A stretch of 64,000 bases of DNA from Crateriforma conspicua (GTDB lineage: Bacteria > Planctomycetota > Planctomycetia > Pirellulales > Pirellulaceae), in assembly GCF_007752935.1 (NCBI RefSeq), contig NZ_CP036319.1:992001-1056000 (forward strand), written 5' to 3'. Positions 45,520 to 53,761 of this stretch are shown here, piece after piece. Under the pieces are notes generated by a model. The model made no database searches and was not told the origin of the DNA. It saw only the letters and a program-made list of their open reading frames with translations. Made by a program: the position numbers and the translations under genes. Within the stretch, counting starts at the first letter, position 1. Every line of letters begins with the position of its first letter.

Positions 45520-48500
45520 TCCAAGCCCTCCACGCCTGGCGGCGGAATCAGTTGGCCACCTACGCGGCCTCGCCCCGTCGGGAAGAATCGCGGCAGAACG
45601 AAGAAGTTGAAGCCGACATTTTCTCGTCCCGCGTCCACGGTGACTTCGAATCCCGTCAAGAAGGATTCACCGATCCGCGTCAGCCCGATCGTTTGTCCGA
45701 CGTTACCGACGTCGGCAAAGTCATAGGTGGATCCCGCGCGGACGATCCATTTTTCGTTCAACCGATAATCCAACGATGTCCGCAGGGCCGTGCTGGTCAC
45801 CGGTCCATCGATGTTGATCAACCCCGCATAGACATCGCCCAAGCCCGGTCGGCTCATGCGTATGCCGCCGCTGATGCTGCGCAATCCATCGTCAAAGAAA
45901 TCGATGTAGCCGTCGCTTAGCAAAGAAACGCGATCGCCCAGGTGGAAGCTTGCGTCGTACGTCGTCGGGCCAACCGTTTCGCCATAATTATCACGATCGG
46001 CGTCGGGCATCAGGATGGTGTCAATGTCCAACCGCAGGATGTCCGTGATGCGTTCCCGGCCCGGCAAGCCACGTCGTGTTTGGAATCGTTGGTGAACCCC
46101 CAAGCGAATCTGTTGCTGGTCGGCCACCACCACATCACTGGGGCTGGTGACGTAGCGTTGAATGCCTTGGCGGAATCCATAATCGCGCGGATCAAACTGT
46201 GCCGGCAACACCCCGCCAAATTGATCGATGATGAATCGACGGCGAAATTGTTCCTGCGCGTTATCATCCAGCGAATCGTAGTACGGCAAGTCGTCAAAGT
46301 TCGCGTCGCTGTCGGCATAGAAGTATTCGCCCACCCATTCGATCTTGTGGGCCAAGCCGCGAACATTCAACAACGCGCTTTGAATGGTCGGATCGATGCG
46401 GTACATCGGCAAACTGGCTCGGATGCCCGCTTGTCCGGTCAAGCGTGTCAGCGAATCGCCGTTGATGTCTTCGCCGAAATACGTCGCGTCGCCACCGACA
46501 AAGGGGCTCAGGTTCAGCGGACCCAAGTCCAGAGGCGCGGACAATTCATGTCGCGTCGATGCGATCAAACCTTTCGCATCGACTTCGCCCGGCAGTGTCG
46601 TCATCGATGCGGCTTCGACCGGATCGACCGGCGTGTCGGCGACATTCAAATCGACGTAGCCGACTTTGTTGTTCATCGTCCACGTCAACGCGTTGCCCAG
46701 CGGCGAAAGTCCGATCGCATAGTGTTCCAGGACGGGCAGTTGCTGCGTTTCTTTGAAGAAATCATTGACCCTTGCTTCGACGGACAAGTCCAATAATTGG
46801 TTGCCGCCGTAGCGACGAAGCCTTGCGCCGGTGGTGTAGTCCTTTTGCTGGTCCCAATCGCTTTCAAAGTATTGTTCCAAGAAATTGCGGTCGCTGATGT
46901 AACCGACCTCAGCGATGAATTCCCAGCCGCTGTTGAACGTGTGACGGTGTTGAAGCCATGACTTGCCACGCCAAGTTTTTTCCGGCGTCAAGTCGCGTCG
47001 GTCCTGCCCCAAGGTGTCCAAGCCTGTGTCGTGAATCAGATAGCCGTCGGTTTGTCCACGAACATGTCCCGGGATACCAAAGAAACTGGTGCGGTCGTAT
47101 GTGGTGCGGGTACCAAACGCGGGGCCACGGTCACTTAGATAGTCCGTCTTGATGCGCACATCGACGCCGTCCGGGGCCGAGTCGTATCCCAGCAGTTGGA
47201 ACAGGTCCCATTCCAACATGACCTGTGTTCCGAAGATGTCATCGTTCTTGAAATTGGCCCCGGTCAGATACAACGGCGGTTTGCGGATGCTGGCGCTCAA
47301 ACGCGGCCAATAGAAAACCGGCACGCCGCCGAAGTAGATGAAGTTGTCGCGGCTGGAAACGTACGAATCGGTCGCCTGGATCGTTTGGTTGGTGATCGGG
47401 TCGACGGTGGTCCGCAGACGCTGGCGAAATGAAAGCTGATCGCTTTGCAGCCAATATCGCGGCACGCCCAAACGGCTGGTCGTCACCGCGGCGCCGAACG
47501 CTTGAAAGTTGCCTTCGGCGACCTGTTGCAGGACATCCGCTTTCAATCGCACCACGCCCTGGTAATCGGGAATCGTGCTGATGGCTTCGGCGTCCAACAC
47601 CATCCCGGTTTCCTGCGTCACGTTGTAATACATCGATTCGGCATAGATGATTCGGTCACCCTGTCGGAACACGATGTCGCCTTCCAGATACAGCTCCAAA
47701 TCATGGGACGTCATGTCGGCGCGGCCTTGCATCAAATCATTCAGCAAGGGCGTCCACGCGACGATGCGATGGGCGGACAACGAGATCGTGCCGAGGTCCA
47801 AGAATTGGCCGCCGGGCAACTGGGCTTGGACGTCGCGGATCAGAACGGTGGCACCACCGCGGGCGACCCAGACCTCTTCGCCCAAGGCCGGACGCGGCAC
47901 GTTTTGGATCGAAAGCGGAGCGGCGGGATTGCGTGAAACAAACTCGATTTCGTGTCGACCGTCGGCCGAGAAAATTCGAAATTGTCCTTCGCCGTTTTGA
48001 ATTCGCGGCGCATCGGGCATCGTCGTCTGGTTCGGCACCGGGGTGCCCACGCCGGGCGTACCTGGAAAACTTGTGGCCGGGGGCGGCACCAGTGTGGGGC
48101 CAAAAATCTGGTCCGGCAGCGAATCGGGAACCGGAAGCGGCGACGCGTATTGGGCTTGGCGAACCCCACCGTCGTCTGCCCCCGAGTCTTCCGCGGGCGA
48201 TTCCGTATGTCCTGCCAGACGAAGATCGCCCGGGGTGGATTGCGGATGAGGCAATCGCACGTCGGGCCAACCGCCGGGAAGGTGTGACGCCAAGGCAGGC
48301 AGACTTTGCGGCACTGGGACCGGTGTGGGCGATTGAATCTGGGGTTCCAATGCCGAATAGATCACGCCCGAAAGCGGACCCGTTTGCCCGCCTTTGCCGT
48401 CGGAAACACCGGAAATCACGAATCGCGTTCGAACGCGTCCCGGCGGGCCATCGACGACCAACAGCACCTGATCGCACAGATAGATCCGGTCTTCGAACAT

Positions 48501-48770
48501 CAGTCGACAGTTGTCGCGCAGCCAGCTGATGTCGGCCCCACCGCGATTCCATTTGGCGATTCGATCGCCATCGACTCGGGGCGGCTGTCGCGAAATTTTG
48601 GTTGCGGATTCATCCGTCGTCGTCGCATCAGACGCCGGGAATTGGGCGGTCGCGGTTTGGGACGCCGGACCGATGTCCGAAAGTGCCAGCATCAAGCCGC
48701 AGATCAGGATCAACGCGGTGGAAAGCGGTCGTCGGACCCGCGCAGCAGGCATCCCGATCCGGATCTGCAT
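45516..48770 (-). CDS. LptD-like outer-membrane LPS-assembly protein
   Basis: A 1084-residue protein with a signal peptide (LSTALILICGLMLALSDIG). The N-terminal region is long and Pro-rich (PVPVPQSLPALASHLPGG). It is followed by an LptA/LptD-type jelly-roll (DMTSHDLELYLEGDIVFRQG, IIYAESMYYNVTQETGMVLD) and then a large beta-barrel with repeating aromatic strands (NFIYFGGVPVFYWPRLSASI, FEYRQ-like patterns, DRTSFFGIPGHVRGQTDGYL) that resembles LptD (OstA). It would insert lipopolysaccharide-like lipid into the outer membrane. ATGs at 48860 and 48752 are other possible starts. It ends overlapping dgkA. Confidence 0.78.
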   Translation of the reverse strand: MQIRIGMPAARVRRPLSTALILICGLMLALSDIGPASQTATAQFPASDATTTDESATKISRQPPRVDGDRIAKWNRGGADISWLRDNCRLMFEDRIYLCDQVLLVVDGPPGRVRTRFVISGVSDGKGGQTGPLSGVIYSALEPQIQSPTPVPVPQSLPALASHLPGGWPDVRLPHPQSTPGDLRLAGHTESPAEDSGADDGGVRQAQYASPLPVPDSLPDQIFGPTLVPPPATSFPGTPGVGTPVPNQTTMPDAPRIQNGEGQFRIFSADGRHEIEFVSRNPAAPLSIQNVPRPALGEEVWVARGGATVLIRDVQAQLPGGQFLDLGTISLSAHRIVAWTPLLNDLMQGRADMTSHDLELYLEGDIVFRQGDRIIYAESMYYNVTQETGMVLDAEAISTIPDYQGVVRLKADVLQQVAEGNFQAFGAAVTTSRLGVPRYWLQSDQLSFRQRLRTTVDPITNQTIQATDSYVSSRDNFIYFGGVPVFYWPRLSASIRKPPLYLTGANFKNDDIFGTQVMLEWDLFQLLGYDSAPDGVDVRIKTDYLSDRGPAFGTRTTYDRTSFFGIPGHVRGQTDGYLIHDTGLDTLGQDRRDLTPEKTWRGKSWLQHRHTFNSGWEFIAEVGYISDRNFLEQYFESDWDQQKDYTTGARLRRYGGNQLLDLSVEARVNDFFKETQQLPVLEHYAIGLSPLGNALTWTMNNKVGYVDLNVADTPVDPVEAASMTTLPGEVDAKGLIASTRHELSAPLDLGPLNLSPFVGGDATYFGEDINGDSLTRLTGQAGIRASLPMYRIDPTIQSALLNVRGLAHKIEWVGEYFYADSDANFDDLPYYDSLDDNAQEQFRRRFIIDQFGGVLPAQFDPRDYGFRQGIQRYVTSPSDVVVADQQQIRLGVHQRFQTRRGLPGRERITDILRLDIDTILMPDADRDNYGETVGPTTYDASFHLGDRVSLLSDGYIDFFDDGLRSISGGIRMSRPGLGDVYAGLINIDGPVTSTALRTSLDYRLNEKWIVRAGSTYDFADVGNVGQTIGLTRIGESFLTGFEVTVDAGRENVGFNFFVLPRFFPTGRGRVGGQLIPPPGVEGLE

Positions 48771-48922
48771 CCTGCATCCGAAACGGGCGAGACATACAGC
48801 GGTGGCATCCGTGCCGACCAAGGGGGGAGACTTTCCGATCAAAACTATGGTGTTTGACACCGGGATGAACGGTCGAAGTCTACGAAAGCCGATCTGGGAA
48901 TCACAAGTCAGATCGCTGGGGA

Positions 48923-48944
48923 GGCCCGACGAGTTTCACGGGCC
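48923..48944. other. Hairpin downstream of the exonuclease gene
   Basis: GGCCCG (48923-48928) and CGGGCC (48939-48944) form a stem with a 10-base loop. On the plus strand four T follow, but the neighbouring gene is on the minus strand, where no T-run follows. Confidence 0.35.
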
Positions 48945-48960
48945 TTTTCGAAGCGCCGAA

Positions 48961-49953
48961 CTAGGGCGTTTTGGGGGTCACGTCGGCGGCCGAATCGGTC
49001 TGCGGATCTGCCGTGGAATCGGCTTCCGCGGGCGATGACGTCGGTTCCGAATCGGTCGTTGGCTGGGCGGGGGAGTCATCGTTGCCGTCACCCGATTCGG
49101 ATGGATCCGACGCATCGGCGTTCTCGTCGGCTTCGTCCACCGCCTCGGCTTCCCAAGGGTCCACCCATTCACCCCATTGCCCCAGGTAGTCCTGATAGGC
49201 CTGGCAATCATCGGCACGTTGTTGGATGAAATCCTTGGCCTGCTGAACCAATTCGATTTCTTGTTCCAGCGTCAACTTGCCGGTCAAAACCATGCATCGG
49301 AGGAAGACAAAGTACGTGTCTAAGACGTCACAGCGACAGTAGTCGCTGATTTCCATCTTGCCGCCTTCGTCATATTTTTGTTGGACCGCTTCACCGTTCA
49401 AGCCCATCTTGCCGGGCTTGCCCAGCAACTGCGCCGCCAAGTTCAATCCACCGTTCAATCGTGCAGCGCCGAAATTGGTCAACAAGTCCTGCAGATCCAA
49501 ATGGGCTTCGCTGTTGAATCGGTTGCGAAGGGCTTTGTAACCGGACCCAGAGAACCATTTTGCCAGCGAGATGCCGTAACGAAACGCCGCCATTTCCATG
49601 ATCGGCAGATCGAACGATCGTCCGTTGAATGTGATCCAGGTGGGCCGGCGGTACATGTCCCACCCTTTCCAAAAGTTCGCCGTGATCACATGGCTGCGGA
49701 AATGGGGTTCATCCAGCGAAACCAAATCCAGCATCCGGAATTCCGCATCCAGTTTGGCGATGACCACCGCGATCGGGATTTGAAAGGTATGCGGGATGAA
49801 CGTCGTTCCGGACTTTTCAAAGATTTCCGATTGATACCTTGCGATCGCTTCGGCCGGCGTCAGCCCTTCGCCGGGATATCGGACTTTGGCAATCAGATCG
49901 CCATCGGCCACGCTTTCGACATCAAAAACTAAGTAGGTGACCGATTGCGTCAT
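48961..49953 (-). CDS. Predicted 3'-5' exonuclease, PolB-like
   Basis: A 330-residue DEDD-type exonuclease starting MTQSVTYLVFDVESVADGDL. The catalytic acids lie in VFDVES (Asp, Glu), WITFNGRSFDLPIMEM (Asp) and ISDYCRCDVLDTYFVF (Asp). This matches the PolB-like predicted exonuclease family (PF10108 type). The C-terminal 70 residues are an acidic Asp/Glu/Ser/Pro tail (ADENADASDPSESGDGNDDS) of low complexity. It probably works in DNA repair or replication-associated clean-up in the cytoplasm; there is no polymerase part. Confidence 0.87.
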   Translation of the reverse strand: MTQSVTYLVFDVESVADGDLIAKVRYPGEGLTPAEAIARYQSEIFEKSGTTFIPHTFQIPIAVVIAKLDAEFRMLDLVSLDEPHFRSHVITANFWKGWDMYRRPTWITFNGRSFDLPIMEMAAFRYGISLAKWFSGSGYKALRNRFNSEAHLDLQDLLTNFGAARLNGGLNLAAQLLGKPGKMGLNGEAVQQKYDEGGKMEISDYCRCDVLDTYFVFLRCMVLTGKLTLEQEIELVQQAKDFIQQRADDCQAYQDYLGQWGEWVDPWEAEAVDEADENADASDPSESGDGNDDSPAQPTTDSEPTSSPAEADSTADPQTDSAADVTPKTP

Positions 49954-50163
49954 GCCGTCGTCGCTGGATTGAAAACTGTCGAAATTTGCCGCCCGCCGCT
50001 TCGGCCACCAGTGCACGCTGCCGGGTGACGACGCGGGGTTGCTTCCACACGGGATTGGCGTCCAATTTAACGCCGGTGCGGATAAATTCTACCAATCCCC
50101 CGGTTGAACCGCGTCGACGTCGCTGTTTCCGAATCGCTATTTGACACCGAACGATTTATCCCC

Positions 50164-51408
50164 ATGCAAATCAATCGCCAACGCCTGCTGGATCGCTTTC
50201 TGCGTTACGTCCAAATCGACACGCCGGCGGATCCGCACAGCAAGACATACCCCAGCACCGAGGCACAGCGTGATTTGGCGGTGGTGCTGGCCGAAGAATT
50301 GCGTGCCATGTCGGCCGAAGATGTTCAGATCGACGACAACGCTTTGGTCTGGGCGACCGTACCCGCCGTCGGTGATTACGGCGATGGTCCGACGATGGCG
50401 TTGGTCGCCCACATGGATGTTTCACCCGAGGCACCGGCCACGTCGGTCAAGCCGCAGGTGATCGAATCCTATGCCGGTGGCGATATTCCGCTTCCCGCCG
50501 GAAACGTGATCACGGTCGATGGCTGTCCGGATCTGAACGACATGGTGTCGAAGACTTTGATCACCACCGACGGCACCACATTGCTTGGCGGTGATGATAA
50601 AGCCGGGGTGGCGATCATCATGGAACTGGCACAAACGCTGATCGAAAACCCATCGTTGCCGCACGGTCCGATTCGCTTGCTGTTCACCTGTGACGAAGAA
50701 ATCGGCCACGGAACGGACAAGATCGACTTGGACAAGCTTGGGGCCGATGTGGCCTACACCATCGACGGTGGCGGTGCGGACGTTTTGGATGTCGAGACCT
50801 TCTCTGCCGACGGGGCGACGGTCCAATTCACCGGACACAACATTCACCCGGCGATCGCGAAGGATCGCATGATCAACGCGATGCGTCCGGTCGCGGAATT
50901 CGTCGCGCGATTGCCCAAAGATCACTGCACTCCGGAAACCACCGACGGCCGCGAAGGCTTCATTCACGCCCATGACATGAAGGCGCGAACGGGCGAAGGC
51001 ACCGTCGAACTGATTTTGCGTTCGTTCGACACCAGTGATTTGGAAGAATATGCCAAGCTGATTCGACGGATCGCCGCCGAAGTGGCCGCCGATCATCCGG
51101 GCATCGAATATGAGGTCAGCGTTTACCGACAGTATCGCAATCTGGCCGATGGGCTGAAAAAGTTGCCCGAATCCGTGACTCTGGCTGAAAAAGCGTTTGA
51201 GAATCTTGGGCGAAAATGCACCAAAGCGATCATTCGTGGCGGCACCGATGGAAGCCAGTTAACCGAAAAAGGGCTGCCGACGCCGAACCTGTCCAGCGGC
51301 CAGCACAATATCCACAGCGTGACGGAATTTGCGTGCTTGGATGAAATGGTCGCGGCCACCGAGCACTTGGTCGAATTGGCGAAATTGTGGGGATCGATTC
51401 GTCGCTAG
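50164..51408 (+). CDS. pepT: Peptidase T (tripeptide aminopeptidase)
   Basis: A 414-residue M20-family dizinc peptidase starting MQINRQRLLDRFLRYVQIDT. Metal ligands and catalytic Glu are in ALVAHMDVSPEAP, LLGGDDKAGVAI and FTCDEEIGHGTDKIDLDKLG; the dimerisation/lid domain includes GGADVLDVETFSADGATVQF and FTGHNIHPAIAKDRMINA. The end RGGTDGSQLTEKGLPTPNLS is typical of PepT. It removes the N-terminal residue from tripeptides in the cytoplasm. An in-frame ATG 60 bases upstream is unlikely. It is followed by a secreted unknown. Confidence 0.95.
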   Translation: MQINRQRLLDRFLRYVQIDTPADPHSKTYPSTEAQRDLAVVLAEELRAMSAEDVQIDDNALVWATVPAVGDYGDGPTMALVAHMDVSPEAPATSVKPQVIESYAGGDIPLPAGNVITVDGCPDLNDMVSKTLITTDGTTLLGGDDKAGVAIIMELAQTLIENPSLPHGPIRLLFTCDEEIGHGTDKIDLDKLGADVAYTIDGGGADVLDVETFSADGATVQFTGHNIHPAIAKDRMINAMRPVAEFVARLPKDHCTPETTDGREGFIHAHDMKARTGEGTVELILRSFDTSDLEEYAKLIRRIAAEVAADHPGIEYEVSVYRQYRNLADGLKKLPESVTLAEKAFENLGRKCTKAIIRGGTDGSQLTEKGLPTPNLSSGQHNIHSVTEFACLDEMVAATEHLVELAKLWGSIRR

Positions 51409-51581
51409 CGGGACCCCGTGGCGCTGTGAACCAGGGCGTCGGGCCGGCAGGGATGTGTCGATCCGCTTTCTTCGGGACTACGGTAAACCGTCCGACTGCG
51501 GTAAATTTTTTCGCGGTCGCGTGTATTTGTTTTCGCGAATGCATTGTCCCCCAATACGAATTTCCAACGGAGCCCATCGCC

Positions 51582-52160
51582 ATGCGATCCTTCACCGGTC
51601 CCCTGACTTTGTCCGCGTTCGGTTTGTTGACGGTCTTGGCGTCGTCCCCGGTTTTGGCCGATGACGCGGCGACGAAGACGACCGAAAAGATCAACGTTCT
51701 CAACGAAGCCCAACTGACGGTGCCCGCGGCGTTCAAAAAATCACCGCCGAAATCGCGGATCGTCGAAGCCGAATTTGTCGCCACCGATGGCAAGGGTGAT
51801 GACGAATTGACCGCCCGTGTTTATGGCATGGCCAGTGGCGGTGGATTGGAACCGAACATCGCCCGATGGAAAGGTCAATTCAGCGAAAGCCCCGAAGGTG
51901 CGTTCAAGCGTGAAGCGATGAAAGTGGGCGATTGGCAGGTCGTGATCGTCGACCACGCCGGTTCGTTCAGCGAACGCATGGGCGGTGGTCCCTTCGCGGG
52001 TGGTCGAATGGTCAAACGCGAGGATTACGCGATGACCGGCGCCATTTTGCAAAGCCCCAAAGGACGCCTGTATTTCGTCAAGATGATCGGGCCGGCCAAA
52101 GTCGTTCAGGCCAATCGTGATGACTTTGTCAAAATGATCAAAAGCCTGGATGCCTCCTGA
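51582..52160 (+). CDS. Secreted protein of unknown function, 192 aa
   Basis: The start at 51582 gives a signal peptide (MRSFTGPLTLSAFGLLTVLA, cleavage after VLA). The mature domain is beta-rich: EAQLTVPAAFKKSPPKSRIV, EAEFVATDGKGDDELTARVY, then MASGGGLEPNIARWKGQF and VGDWQVVIVDHAGSFSERMG, ending FVKMIGPAKVVQANRDDFVK. I do not recognise a family; the layout recalls secreted PsbP/PepSY-size single domains conserved in Planctomycetota. It stands alone between pepT and the NTPase gene. Confidence 0.75.
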   Translation: MRSFTGPLTLSAFGLLTVLASSPVLADDAATKTTEKINVLNEAQLTVPAAFKKSPPKSRIVEAEFVATDGKGDDELTARVYGMASGGGLEPNIARWKGQFSESPEGAFKREAMKVGDWQVVIVDHAGSFSERMGGGPFAGGRMVKREDYAMTGAILQSPKGRLYFVKMIGPAKVVQANRDDFVKMIKSLDAS

Positions 52161-52249
52161 TCGGGCCAGCTCTTTCAGATTTCGTCTGTGATCAACGCCC
52201 TTGTCGCTACGCTGAACCTTTCGTTGCAAACGGATGCACCGGATATTGC

Positions 52250-53761
52250 ATGAACATTCAATCTTTGCTTGAGCATCACGGTATCTCTCGCAATCCTTTT
52301 GCCGAGGAAGACGCGCAGACCGACCAGGTTTTCAAGGAACACTGCATCAGCAGTGCCTACCATCCGGTCTGGGACAAGGTTTATGGGGACCCGGCCGAAC
52401 CATCCACGGCGATCGTGTTCGGCCCGAAAGGCAGCGGGAAAACGGCGATGCGGTTGCAAGTCGACCGACATCTGGCCCGCTACAACGCCCAGCATCCCGA
52501 ACAGCGTGTGTTCGTGATTCGCTATGACGATTTCAATCCGTTCCTGGATCACTTCAGCGAACGGATGAGTCGGCGGGTGGCGCGCAAGCCGGAAAAGGTG
52601 CTGGATGCATGGCGGTTGTGGGACCACATGGACGCGATTCTGTGCATCGGTGTGACCAGCCTGGTCGACCGAGTGCTGGCCATCGGATCGTCTCGTGAAG
52701 ACGCATCCAGCGAAGACGCGATCACGACCGGCCATCTGGCGAAACTGGACCGCACCGCGGCACGTGATTTTCTGTTGTTGGCCATGGCATATGATCAATC
52801 CACCGCGTCGACGTCGGTGGGGCGATGGAGCCAATTGCGAAAGAAATTGTCGTTTTCCAACTGGTTGGCTTTTTGGGACGTGTCCCTGGCAGTGATCGGT
52901 ACGATTGTCGCCGTGGTGCTGACCGGATACCTGTTCATGCGGCAAAACGGTGGCGAGGACGGTGGTCGCAGCCTGACAATTTTGTGGCTGGCCCCGGCCT
53001 TGGCATTGCTGTTTTCGTCACCTTTTTTGTGGCGATGGATCAAGTGTCACTTTGCGGCGATGGGCATTCGTCGCCATATGCGGGTCGGCAAACGCGAAGT
53101 CGGTTCGCTGCGAACCGTGCTGCTGCGGTTCCCGCGCCGTGAATTGGCCAACCAGCCGATTCCTCGCTACGACCGCACCGATGATCGCTATGAACTGTTG
53201 AACAAGTTCCAAGGTTTGATCGAACGTTTGGGCTATCACGGCATCATCGTGCTGATGGACCGCGTGGACGAACCGCATTTGACCGGCGGCAAACAGGAAC
53301 TGATGAAGCGATTCGTTTGGCCGATGCTGGACAATAAATTGCTGAAGCAACCCGGCATCGGATTCAAGCTGATGTTGCCCCAAGAACTGTACCGGGATGT
53401 GGAACGCGAAAATCGCGATTTTCACGAACGTGCCCGATTGGACAAGCAGAACGTGGTGCCCTCGTTCGCTTGGACCGGTGAATCGTTGTACGACTTGGCG
53501 CGTGCCCGCATGATGGCGTGCGCCGCCGAGGGCGCTTCACCAGAACCCAAGGATTTGTTCGCCGATGACCTGTCGTACAACCGAATGTTGACCGCGTTTC
53601 AATCGCTGCGGGTGCCCCGGCACTTGTTTCGGTTCTTGTATCGGGTGTTGGTCGAACATTGCAACAAACACACCGATTCGGTTCCCGAATTTCGGGTCCG
53701 TGCGGAGACGTTTGAAACGACCTTGGCCGTCTATCAAAGCGAAGCCGAACTGGGCGGCTAG
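52250..53761 (+). CDS. Membrane-inserted P-loop NTPase (KAP-like layout)
   Basis: A 503-residue protein. A P-loop is at residues 58-65 (GPKGSGKT). Two membrane helices at about 207-229 and 241-261 interrupt the domain. A Walker-B-like acidic strand follows at 331-342 (GIIVLMDRVDEP), then a C-terminal helical part. An NTPase domain interrupted by a membrane hairpin is the layout of KAP-type NTPases, but the similarity is too weak to name. The N-terminus begins HHGISRNPFAEEDAQTD. It would hydrolyse ATP at the cytoplasmic face. Its TAG stop shares a CTAG with the stop of the convergent NagB gene. Confidence 0.8.
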   Translation: MNIQSLLEHHGISRNPFAEEDAQTDQVFKEHCISSAYHPVWDKVYGDPAEPSTAIVFGPKGSGKTAMRLQVDRHLARYNAQHPEQRVFVIRYDDFNPFLDHFSERMSRRVARKPEKVLDAWRLWDHMDAILCIGVTSLVDRVLAIGSSREDASSEDAITTGHLAKLDRTAARDFLLLAMAYDQSTASTSVGRWSQLRKKLSFSNWLAFWDVSLAVIGTIVAVVLTGYLFMRQNGGEDGGRSLTILWLAPALALLFSSPFLWRWIKCHFAAMGIRRHMRVGKREVGSLRTVLLRFPRRELANQPIPRYDRTDDRYELLNKFQGLIERLGYHGIIVLMDRVDEPHLTGGKQELMKRFVWPMLDNKLLKQPGIGFKLMLPQELYRDVERENRDFHERARLDKQNVVPSFAWTGESLYDLARARMMACAAEGASPEPKDLFADDLSYNRMLTAFQSLRVPRHLFRFLYRVLVEHCNKHTDSVPEFRVRAETFETTLAVYQSEAELGG

